Shown here: positions 7,950 through 15,019 of the stretch, in pieces | Layout: each line of letters opens with the position of its first letter | How positions within the stretch are numbered: the stretch's first letter is position 1 | DNA from: Lachnospiraceae bacterium | GTDB taxonomy: Bacteria > Bacillota > Clostridia > Lachnospirales > Lachnospiraceae | Assembly (NCBI GenBank): GCA_024695145.1 | Contig: JAILIS010000040.1 | Location: 1 to 48,590 of the forward strand | Direction: 5' to 3' | Length of the DNA: 48,590 nt | Position numbers and translations under genes: made by a program | Notes under the pieces: generated by a model | What the model saw: only the letters and a program-made list of their open reading frames with translations | What the model was told of the DNA's origin: nothing | Databases searched by the model: none

Positions 7950-9134
7950 TTACAGTCCGCACATTTCACGGAACTTTTCCCCTCGCTCCTCAAAGTTCTT
8001 AAAGTATCCGTAGCTTGCGGATGCGGGTGACAGTATGACGGCCGACCCCGCGGGAGTGATCATTGCCGCGAGCTCTACAGCCGACTGCAGATCGGGAGTG
8101 TAGTGGCAGTTGTCGGTTATACATATGCTCTCGTATATCCGTCTGCCTGAATCGTATGAGAATATGTAATTATACTCCCTGTGAGAATTGATGTATCCGA
8201 TCAGCATATCGTAACTGATACCCCGGTCCATTCCGCCGATAAGGACGGTCTTCGCATTGGGGACGGAAGACAGTGCCTGTATCGTGGCTGATGGGATAGT
8301 TGATATGGAATCATCATAGTAATCCACGCCTTCAACATTTCCTATGTACTGCAGCCTGTGCGCAAGCCCGGAAAAATCCGACAGGGCTTTTTTGATGAGC
8401 GCATCTTCCATATTAAACACTTCGGATGCTATGGTATACACAAAGTGTGCGTTGTAGTCATTATGGCTGCCGAGTATCTTAAGGTGGTAGTCGGGCACGG
8501 TGTTCATGTCCAGCCGGGTGATCACGGCATCGCTTTTAAGCCTCGGAACGTTTCCGCCGACAAACAGAAGGTCGTCCGGGGTCTGGAAAAGTGCGATCCG
8601 CGATTTGGCGGCAAAATATCTGTCAAATGTTTTGTAATAATCAAGATGCTCTTCAAAAAGGTTAAGAAATACGGCAATATGCGGTGACACGGTAAGGTGT
8701 GCGAGCTGATGACAGGACATCTCGAAAACGACCGCGGTATCATCGTCTATCTCGCCGAAGTGATCAAGACACGGTTCTCCGATATTGCCGAGGAGAACGG
8801 TCTTTTTCCCGGCCGAAGCCAGTACATGATGCAGCATGGCGCTTGTCGTGCTCTTGCCTTTTGTGCCTGTTATACCTATTGTGTTCTTTCGGTATGTCTC
8901 GAGAAAGATCTGTGTCTGCGAAGTATATCTGTCATCATCTTCATCCATCGGGATACCGGGACTCTTTATGATATAGTCATATTCATCCTCTTTGATATCT
9001 TCGCGTTTTCCTTCAAAGACGTCTACGGATGCGGGAGTACAGAACCTTGAGAGAAAATGCTGTGTGGACTTTCCTTCGCGTCCGAATCCCCATATAAGTA
9101 TTCTTTTGCCGTCAAATCTGTCGTATGTTTTCAT
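7950..9134 (-). CDS. murD: MurD-like UDP-N-acetylmuramoyl-L-alanine--D-glutamate ligase
   Basis: MurD adds D-glutamate to UDP-MurNAc-L-alanine in the cytoplasm, using ATP, in peptidoglycan precursor synthesis. The 394 residues show a Rossmann-like N-terminus (ILIWGFGREGKST), the phrase KSPGIP, the Mur ligase P-loop GITGTKGKSTTSAM (about 90-103), the YDDSISTIPSAT segment and the closing LSPASASYGYFKNFEERG. The protein is shorter than the roughly 450 residues usual for MurD, and the usual A-C-A-S of the last motif reads A-S-A-S, so a divergent paralogue is possible. It heads a two-gene operon with capA. An extended -10 promoter sits almost on the start codon and no ribosome site is visible, suggesting a leaderless message. 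Confidence 0.85.
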   Translation of the reverse strand: MKTYDRFDGKRILIWGFGREGKSTQHFLSRFCTPASVDVFEGKREDIKEDEYDYIIKSPGIPMDEDDDRYTSQTQIFLETYRKNTIGITGTKGKSTTSAMLHHVLASAGKKTVLLGNIGEPCLDHFGEIDDDTAVVFEMSCHQLAHLTVSPHIAVFLNLFEEHLDYYKTFDRYFAAKSRIALFQTPDDLLFVGGNVPRLKSDAVITRLDMNTVPDYHLKILGSHNDYNAHFVYTIASEVFNMEDALIKKALSDFSGLAHRLQYIGNVEGVDYYDDSISTIPSATIQALSSVPNAKTVLIGGMDRGISYDMLIGYINSHREYNYIFSYDSGRRIYESICITDNCHYTPDLQSAVELAAMITPAGSAVILSPASASYGYFKNFEERGEKFREMCGL

Positions 9135-9142
9135 ATTCCGAT

Positions 9143-9173
9143 ATTATATCATACATGTAAAATGAGGTTTCAA
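9143..9173 (-). promoter_or_regulatory. extended -10 promoter for murD-capA, probably leaderless
   Basis: Reading the minus strand, TGATATAAT (an extended -10; hexamer at 9143-9148) follows a TTGAAA at 9168-9173 with a long 19-base spacer. Only eight bases separate TATAAT from the murD ATG at 9134, so transcription should begin at or within a base or two of the start codon. The -35 touches the terminator of the upstream gene. Confidence 0.65.
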
Positions 9174-9198
9174 AAGGGACGGCACAAACCGTCCCTTT
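9172..9198 (-). terminator. terminator after the zinc-ribbon membrane protein gene
   Basis: AAAGGGACGG (9173-9182) and CCGTCCCTTT (9189-9198) form a perfect ten-pair stem with a six-base loop. On the minus strand it is followed by a short T run. It ends the gene at 9238-9687 and separates it from murD. The same stem sequence recurs after rpsO at 30690. Confidence 0.85.
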
Positions 9199-9237
9199 AC
9201 TGAATTCTCCCAGATCGGCTTTAAGCCCGCAGCTTAA

Positions 9238-9687
9238 TCATTTAAAGGCTTTGATGGAGCGGATAAGCCAGGGCTCAACTGCCTTTCCTTTGCATACCTG
9301 AACGAAGCATATGATCTTGACAACGCCGAGGATGCATAAAACGATGACACCTGCAACGGGAACGATGCACGTCCAGCACAAAAGGCATGAAAGAAGATAT
9401 ACGACTATGATGGCGACGTTGATCTTGAGAGACTCACGTGCATGGAAAAGAGCATAATCGGACTTCTTTGCAAGAACGTTACACAGCAGTATTCCCAGGA
9501 AAGAGAACAGATATGCCGAAAGTGCATAAACCTTGTTATCGGAAATATCCTGTGCATCGAACTCCTCCGTATGATCCCACTCATCAACGGTAACTGCGGG
9601 TACGCCGCCTGTTACGGGTGCACCGCATGCAGGACATGCATTTGCGCCATCGGGGATCTCCTTACCGCAATTTGAACAAAAAGCCAT
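9238..9687 (-). CDS. zinc-ribbon protein with DUF4870-like membrane domain
   Basis: The 149-residue protein starts with a zinc ribbon (Cys4, Cys7, Cys18, Cys21: CSNCGK and CPACGA), followed by an acidic linker and about three hydrophobic segments between residues 53 and 132 (ALSAYLFSFLGILLC, NVAIIVVYLLSCLL, AGVIVLCILGVVKI). This arrangement is common for small Firmicute membrane proteins of the DUF4870/Tic20-like type; the function is not known. The start follows a perfect AAGGAGG eight bases upstream. It has its own terminator and appears monocistronic. Confidence 0.8.
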   Translation of the reverse strand: MAFCSNCGKEIPDGANACPACGAPVTGGVPAVTVDEWDHTEEFDAQDISDNKVYALSAYLFSFLGILLCNVLAKKSDYALFHARESLKINVAIIVVYLLSCLLCWTCIVPVAGVIVLCILGVVKIICFVQVCKGKAVEPWLIRSIKAFK

Positions 9688-9769
9688 GATAAAACCTCCT
9701 TATTAACGATAATTGTATTTTATACTGCACATTATTTTATCATTTTGCACAGGAAAATACAATCAAAAA

Positions 9770-11143
9770 TCATATTTTGGGAAGCGATGAGATGCTCTTC
9801 TGAAGGTCTTCGTCGGTGGGGATGTAGTCCGTCATCTCGCCGTCGTTGTACTTCTGGTATGCGACAAGATCGAAATAACCTGTTCCGGTAAGACCGAATA
9901 CTATTGTCTTTTCCTCACCGGTCTCTTTGCACTTTAAGGCCTCGTCGATGGCGACTCTTATGGCATGGCTGCTCTCGGGAGCGGGGAGGATACCCTCTGT
10001 CCTTGCAAACTGTTCGGCCGCCTCGAATACGCTTGTCTGTTCAACGGAAACAGCCTCCATATAACCGTCCGCATAAAGCTGTGAGAGTACGGGACTCATG
10101 CCGTGATAGCGAAGTCCTCCTGCGTGGTTTGCCGAAGGTATGAAATTGCTTCCGAGCGTGTACATCTTGGCAAGAGGACATACCATTCCGGTGTCGCAAA
10201 AATCATAAGCGTAGACGCCTCTTGTAAAGCTGGGGCAGCTTGCGGGTTCAACAGCTATTATCCTGTAGTCTTTCTCGCCGCGCAGTTTCTCGCCCATGAA
10301 CGGAGCGATAAGTCCGCCGAGGTTCGATCCGCCGCCGGCACATCCGATGATCATGTCGGGTACTATATCGTATTTGTCGAGAGCCGCCTTTGCTTCCAGT
10401 CCGATGATACTCTGATGGAGCAGGACCTGATTGAGCACGCTGCCGAGAACGTATCTGTAACCTTCGTTCGTGGTGGCCACTTCAACGGCTTCAGAGATGG
10501 CACATCCCAAGCTTCCGGTCGTTCCGGGATGATCTGCATTGATCTTTTTACCTATGTTCGTCTCCATGGAAGGAGAAGGTGTTACCGATGCTCCGTATGT
10601 TCTCATGACTTCGCGCCTGAAGGGTTTCTGCTCGTATGAGACTTTTACCATGAACACCTTGAGGTCCAGTCCGAGATATGCGCATGCCATTGAAAGAGCT
10701 GTGCCCCACTGGCCGGCTCCGGTCTCCGTTGTAAGACCGCGAAGGCCCTGGGCTTTTGCGTAATATGCCTGAGCTATAGCCGAATTGAGCTTGTGGCTGC
10801 CGCTCGTATTGTTTCCTTCGAACTTGTAGTAGATTTTTGCGGGTGTATCGAGGACTTTCTCGAGACAGTATGCACGTACAAGCGGTGAAGGACGGTACAT
10901 TTTGTAGAAGTCCTGTATCTCCTGCGGAATGTCAAAGTATTCCGTGTCATTGTCGAGTTCCTGCCTGATAAGCTCATCGCAGAACACGGGACGCAGATCG
11001 TCAAAGCCCATGGGCTCGTGTGTTCCGGGATTGATGAGCGGAGCGGGCTTGTTCTTCATGGCAGATCTTACGTTGTACCATTTTGAAGGGATCTCGTTCT
11101 CGCTAAGATAGATCTTGTAAGGGATTTTTGTGTTTTCGCTCAT
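9770..11143 (-). CDS. trpB: tryptophan synthase beta chain, TrpB2 type
   Basis: TrpB condenses indole with L-serine to give L-tryptophan using pyridoxal phosphate. The 457-residue length, long N-terminal extension and motif GSHKLNSA (lysine Schiff-base site, about residue 113) identify the TrpB2 subfamily, which often works without a TrpA partner; GCAGGGSNLGG (about 276) binds the cofactor phosphate. No other trp gene is nearby, so it may salvage free indole. The start at 11143 follows AAAGGAG; the longer frame reaching 11245 lies in leader sequence. Upstream on the same strand is a T-box riboswitch whose specifier reads UGG, so expression should rise when tRNA-Trp is uncharged. An extra 300 bases of structured sequence separate the T-box terminator from the gene. 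Confidence 0.92.
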   Translation of the reverse strand: MSENTKIPYKIYLSENEIPSKWYNVRSAMKNKPAPLINPGTHEPMGFDDLRPVFCDELIRQELDNDTEYFDIPQEIQDFYKMYRPSPLVRAYCLEKVLDTPAKIYYKFEGNNTSGSHKLNSAIAQAYYAKAQGLRGLTTETGAGQWGTALSMACAYLGLDLKVFMVKVSYEQKPFRREVMRTYGASVTPSPSMETNIGKKINADHPGTTGSLGCAISEAVEVATTNEGYRYVLGSVLNQVLLHQSIIGLEAKAALDKYDIVPDMIIGCAGGGSNLGGLIAPFMGEKLRGEKDYRIIAVEPASCPSFTRGVYAYDFCDTGMVCPLAKMYTLGSNFIPSANHAGGLRYHGMSPVLSQLYADGYMEAVSVEQTSVFEAAEQFARTEGILPAPESSHAIRVAIDEALKCKETGEEKTIVFGLTGTGYFDLVAYQKYNDGEMTDYIPTDEDLQKSISSLPKI

Positions 11144-11446
11144 GATGTTGCTCCTTTCTGTCCCCAGGGACATGTACATTAAACTCTGCCGGCAGATGAA
11201 ACACGAACGGGAGTCATCGGGCGCGGGTGTCCGCAGTGATGCCACAAAGCGAGTTCCGCAGACGCGAGGTATGATTGATTTGACCCTCGAAACCCGGCTT
11301 CATACCGAGCAGTCGAGGACTGTTTGAGCGACTGGCGAACGCTTATCCCGTACAAAGTGCGGGATGCCGCCCGGCGAGGGTCGGACAGGACCCGCGGAGA
11401 GCCTGTAACTCTCTATAGTCCTCTTTGCGTGGATTGTTTTGAGACA
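11144..11446 (-). other. GC-rich structured segment between T-box terminator and trpB
   Basis: These 300 bases hold no convincing gene but many inverted repeats. GACCCTCG (11282-11289) pairs with CGAGGGTC (11375-11382), enclosing CAGTCG (11310-11315)/CGACTG (11329-11334) and ATCCCGTAC (11345-11353)/GTGCGGGAT (11357-11365). An alternative stem pairs GGTATGA (11268-11274) with TCATACC (11300-11306). It would be part of the trpB mRNA leader when the T-box reads through. It may be a repeat element or a second RNA device; I do not recognise it. Confidence 0.5.
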
Positions 11447-11710
11447 GAAAAAAATCCTGTCCCAATGTCTGCTGGGACAGGATAAATATTCGTATCCTGC
11501 GGTGCCACCCGGCTTGGTACTTATCGTACCCTCTCATGCGTACAATCATACGCGGATCTTTGATAACGGAGGATCTTCTCCGGCTCGCATACTGTAATTT
11601 CAGCTCGCCCTCAGGAGTCCATTCGCATCCGGCCTTACTGCCGCCATCTCACCGTCGGCGGCTCTCTCATAGCAGGGTTGTCGGAAGTTACTCACTCTCC
11701 TTCAACGGTT
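11447..11710 (-). promoter_or_regulatory. T-box riboswitch, tRNA-Trp responsive
   Basis: Read on the minus strand, the leader has the T-box sequence GGGTGGCACCGCAGG (11510-11496), which pairs with the tRNA acceptor end. Upstream is a stem I with an AGTA bulge strand near its 5' base and the matching GAA followed by the specifier codon TGG and A (11624-11618), the usual loop-E arrangement. UGG specifies tryptophan, agreeing with trpB downstream. The terminator is ATCCTGTCCCA (11483-11473) with TGGGACAGGAT (11464-11454) and seven Ts. Charged tRNA-Trp should favour termination and uncharged tRNA readthrough. This is a high-confidence assignment by motif and context. Confidence 0.93.
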
Positions 11711-11717
11711 TATCAGA

Positions 11718-11746
11718 TTATTGCATGCTGCAAAATCATTTGTCAA
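11718..11746 (-). promoter_or_regulatory. promoter for the T-box-trpB transcript
   Basis: On the minus strand a perfect TTGACA (11746-11741) is followed after 17 bases by CAATAA (11723-11718), or after 18 by AATAAT. The predicted start near 11710 places the T-box stem I immediately downstream. Confidence 0.7.
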
Positions 11747-11769
11747 CAGTTTTTTTCAAAACCTATTTA

Positions 11770-11778
11770 TGATAGAAT
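11770..11778 (+). promoter_or_regulatory. possible extended -10 promoter for the aroQ-ppk operon
   Basis: TGATAGAAT matches an extended -10 (TGnTAnAAT) and lies 51 bases before the chorismate mutase ATG. No good -35 is visible; the region upstream is a T run. It is back to back with the trpB promoter. Confidence 0.4.
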
Positions 11779-11828
11779 AAATGCTGATATGAAAGTTGTA
11801 CTGCAGGCGGATTCGAGAGGGATAAAAG

Positions 11829-12191
11829 ATGGCGGCGCAGATGAAAAAACTTCGTGAGGATATCGACAGGATAGACAGCGAGATATTGAAACTGTACGAG
11901 GAGAGGATGGATGTTGTACGCGCTATCGGACAGTACAAGATCGAGAACGGGCTTCCTGTATATGATGCCGCACGTGAAGATGAAAAGATCGAGAAAGTCT
12001 TTTCTTCGGTTCATAACGAGCAGTATGCTGACGGAGCGGCGCAGCTTTTTATCACGCTGATGCAGGCCAGCCGTGAATTCCAGGAAGAACTGGCCGGAGG
12101 AGCCGACTGGGACGGGCCGGATGATTTTAACTGGGACGGAGAGCCCGTGGAATTAGAGCTGGAATTTCCGGGGGCAAAGGCCGATGAGTGA
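11829..12191 (+). CDS. chorismate mutase, AroQ class
   Basis: The 120-residue protein is an all-helical AroQ-type chorismate mutase, converting chorismate to prephenate on the way to phenylalanine and tyrosine. Family features are LREDIDRIDSEILKLYEERM (residues 7-26), the IGQYKIENGLPVYDAAREDE stretch with catalytic Lys and Arg, and a helix ending FITLMQASREFQEE. An acidic 25-residue tail rich in D, W and E follows, which is not part of the fold. AGAGGG lies upstream of the ATG. It is divergent from the tryptophan-regulated trpB, which also draws on chorismate, and its end overlaps the DUF815 gene by eight bases, making it first in a tightly packed operon. Confidence 0.9.
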   Translation: MAAQMKKLREDIDRIDSEILKLYEERMDVVRAIGQYKIENGLPVYDAAREDEKIEKVFSSVHNEQYADGAAQLFITLMQASREFQEELAGGADWDGPDDFNWDGEPVELELEFPGAKADE

Positions 12192-13485
12192 GAATATGAG
12201 AAGCAACGAACTGATACTGTACAAGAACTTTAAACGCGGCGAGATCCTTGAGGATGCCGCATATATCCTGTCCGGGGATACGGTCGATGATGAGGGTGTC
12301 AAGAACCGTATGAATTCATTTACCGGAGCACTTGTGGAGCTCGCGGTCAGTCACGGTTACAGCGGCAATCTCTGGCAGGCTTATCTGACTTATCTGATCG
12401 CAAATAATGAGAACGCCTATTCCACTTCGTGCGAGATAAGGGGAAAGGCACAGGGGACCATCAATGCGGTCGCACTTCATGATTTTTCGATCTTCCGTGA
12501 GATGTTCACGCAGGATCTTGAAGAGCTTGACAAACTGTGCGGAACGGATCAGGCGGGGCTCATCAGCAACTACATTCCAAGTGACGACAGATCGAGGACA
12601 TTCAACAAGCGGATACGCGACAGGATAATCATGTTGCGCGATCAGCTGGCCGCGTCGTCTTCCGATGAGGACTTTGCCGATAAAGTCACGCAGTTTTACA
12701 AGGAGTTCGGCGTCGGAAAGTTCGGACTGCACAAGGCGTTTCGCGTCAGAAATGACGGAAACGGCGTTGAGATAGTCCCGATCACCAACATCAAGCATGT
12801 ATATCTCGAAGATCTTGTCGGTTATGAGGCGGCCAAGAAAAAGCTCACCGACAATACCGAGGCGTTTCTCGAAGGGAGGCCGTGCAATAACTGTCTGCTG
12901 TTCGGTGATGCGGGGACCGGAAAGTCCAGCAGCATAAAGGGAATACTTAACAGATATTTTGAGAAGGGCCTTCGCATAATAGAGGTTTACAAGCACCAGT
13001 TCCGCGATCTCAACGATATCATCGCACAGATCAAGGACAGGAATTACAGATTCATCATATTCATGGATGACCTCTCGTTTGAAGAGTTTGAGACGGACTA
13101 CAAATACCTTAAGGCTCTCATCGAAGGCGGGCTTGAGAAGAAACCCGACAACATACTCATATATGCGACGAGCAACAGACGCCATATAGTCCGTGAAAAG
13201 TTTTCGGACAAGGCAGAGCGTGATGATGAGCTTCATACGAACGACACGGTACAGGAGAAGCTCTCACTTGCCTATAGGTTCGGCGAGACGATCTTCTTCG
13301 GCAGACCGGACAAGAAACAGTTTGACGAGATAGTAAGGACGCTTGCCGACAGGTACGGTATTACCGTGGACGAAGAGGAACTGTTGCTTGAAGCTAACAA
13401 ATGGGAACTTTCCCACGGAGGGCTTTCCGGAAGGTGCGCCCAGCAGTTTATTGATCACATGCTGTCAATAGGGGGTAAAGTGTGA
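12184..13485 (+). CDS. AAA+ ATP-binding protein of the DUF815 family
   Basis: This 433-residue protein has a variable N-terminal half and a C-terminal AAA+ ATPase domain. Walker A is GDAGTGKS at about residues 241-248, Walker B is FIIFMDD at about 290-296, and a sensor-1-like ATSNRRH is at about 328. This pattern and the opening VYLEDLVGYE mark the DUF815 family, ATPases of unknown role that resemble DnaC/IstB-type loaders. It overlaps aroQ by eight bases and ends one base before ppx. Tight packing with ppx and ppk1 suggests a link with polyphosphate or stress physiology, but that is inference from context only. Confidence 0.88.
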   Translation: MSENMRSNELILYKNFKRGEILEDAAYILSGDTVDDEGVKNRMNSFTGALVELAVSHGYSGNLWQAYLTYLIANNENAYSTSCEIRGKAQGTINAVALHDFSIFREMFTQDLEELDKLCGTDQAGLISNYIPSDDRSRTFNKRIRDRIIMLRDQLAASSSDEDFADKVTQFYKEFGVGKFGLHKAFRVRNDGNGVEIVPITNIKHVYLEDLVGYEAAKKKLTDNTEAFLEGRPCNNCLLFGDAGTGKSSSIKGILNRYFEKGLRIIEVYKHQFRDLNDIIAQIKDRNYRFIIFMDDLSFEEFETDYKYLKALIEGGLEKKPDNILIYATSNRRHIVREKFSDKAERDDELHTNDTVQEKLSLAYRFGETIFFGRPDKKQFDEIVRTLADRYGITVDEEELLLEANKWELSHGGLSGRCAQQFIDHMLSIGGKV

Positions 13486-13486
13486 T

Positions 13487-15019
13487 ATGGCACTTCGCGT
13501 TTTCGCAGCTGTAGATGTCGGCTCATATGAGCTCGGTATGAAGATATTCGAGTTCTCGCGCAAAAACGGAATGAAGGAGATCGACAGTATCCGCCACTCC
13601 ATCGAGCTAGGAACGGATACGTATCAGAACGGTCTCATCGATATGAAAAATATGGATGAGCTGTGTGACGTGCTGTCTGATTTTTCATCCGTGATGAAAA
13701 GCTACAAGGTTGATGATTACAAGGCGTACGGAACAAGTGCCATACGTGAGACGAAGAATACCGAGATCGTGCTCGAGCAGATAAAGCTCCGCACCGGGAT
13801 AAAGGTTGACGTACTGTCCAATTCCGAACAGCGTTTTCTTCACTACAAAGCAGCAGCGCTGAAGGGCTCGAGGTTTGACGAATTCATCCGGGAAGGGTGT
13901 GCGATAGTCGATATCGGAGGCGGAAGCATACAGATATCCCTGTTTGACAATGATGCACTCGTTACGACTCAGAATATCCGGCTGGGAGTCCTGCGCACCA
14001 TGGACATGCTTGCGGATCTTCAGCCCAAAACACGCGATATAGAAGGGATACTGAGGGAGCTTATCGACAACCAGCTTCAGGTATTCCGCAAGCTGTATCT
14101 GAAGGGCAAGACGATCAAGAATCTGATACTTATCGATGATTATGTTTCCGAGATGCTGTATCATACCGGTTCCAAGACCCGTACGTTTACGGCCGAAAAG
14201 TTCAAGGAAATGTGCGACGAACTGAAGACGATGTCGATAAGCGACATAGCAAAGGTCTACGGTATAGGCGAAGAAACGGCACCGCTTCTCGTCCCTGCCG
14301 TGGCGCTCGTATCAAGAGTCATCAGGATCACAAAAGCTGAAAACATCTGGTCACCCGGAGTGTCACTTTGCGACGGTATGGCCTATGAATACGCCGAAAA
14401 GGAAAAGCTCGTAAACTACCGGCATGATTTTGACAACGATATCATTGCATGCGCGAAGGCAATGTCAAAGCGCTATCAGGGAAATGAAGAGCGTAATGAA
14501 CTGATAGAGCGGGTTGCCGTTGACCTGTTTGAGAGCACCCGCAAGATCCACGGTATGGGCAAGCGCGAAAAGCTGCTTCTTCGTATCGCATCGCTTTTAT
14601 CGGACTGCGGAAGGTATATCAGTATAGAGGCAGGTGCGGAGTGCGGATACGATATCATCATGGCGACCGAGATGATCGGCCTGTCCCATGTTGAGAGGGA
14701 GATCGTTGCCAACATAGTCAGGTTCAACAAAATGCAGTTCAAGTACTACAGTGAACTGGCGACGGATTCTCTGATCGACAAGGGAAGTTATCAGAAAATC
14801 GCGAAACTGTCCGCTCTTTTCAGGATCGCCGACGGTATATGCAGAAGCTACAGGACGAAGGTCAATGATGTCAGATTCTCCGTAAAGGGAAATGAGCTTG
14901 TGATCAACGTCTACACGGTTGATGACATCAATCTTGAGCAGGGATTTTTCTTCAGGAAGGCATCGCTTTTCGAGGAAGTTTTTTCAATAAAACCCATTTT
15001 GAGGTATAAGCGTCTATGA
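13487..15019 (+). CDS. ppx: exopolyphosphatase, Ppx/GppA family with HD-type C-terminus
   Basis: Ppx/GppA enzymes cleave terminal phosphate from polyphosphate or hydrolyse pppGpp. The 510-residue product has the actin-like fold: phosphate loop AAVDVGSYELGM (about residues 7-18), the A-T/S-A-x-R-E segment GTSAIRET (about 84-91) and the second glycine loop VDIGGGSIQ (about 142-150). The C-terminal 200 residues resemble the HD-like domain of longer Ppx proteins (LLLRIASLLSDCGRYI and later FRIADGICRSY), although the usual His-Asp pair is not clear (S-D-C-G at the expected spot), so that half may be structural. It overlaps ppk1 by four bases (ATGA), so degradation and synthesis of polyphosphate are coupled. 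Confidence 0.9.
   Translation: MALRVFAAVDVGSYELGMKIFEFSRKNGMKEIDSIRHSIELGTDTYQNGLIDMKNMDELCDVLSDFSSVMKSYKVDDYKAYGTSAIRETKNTEIVLEQIKLRTGIKVDVLSNSEQRFLHYKAAALKGSRFDEFIREGCAIVDIGGGSIQISLFDNDALVTTQNIRLGVLRTMDMLADLQPKTRDIEGILRELIDNQLQVFRKLYLKGKTIKNLILIDDYVSEMLYHTGSKTRTFTAEKFKEMCDELKTMSISDIAKVYGIGEETAPLLVPAVALVSRVIRITKAENIWSPGVSLCDGMAYEYAEKEKLVNYRHDFDNDIIACAKAMSKRYQGNEERNELIERVAVDLFESTRKIHGMGKREKLLLRIASLLSDCGRYISIEAGAECGYDIIMATEMIGLSHVEREIVANIVRFNKMQFKYYSELATDSLIDKGSYQKIAKLSALFRIADGICRSYRTKVNDVRFSVKGNELVINVYTVDDINLEQGFFFRKASLFEEVFSIKPILRYKRL

Noticed and set aside
12316..13236. 306-residue frame on the minus strand inside the DUF815 gene
   Set aside because: The plus-strand gene has clear Walker motifs and overlaps its neighbours in an operon; the antisense frame has no ribosome site or domain and is a codon-usage shadow.
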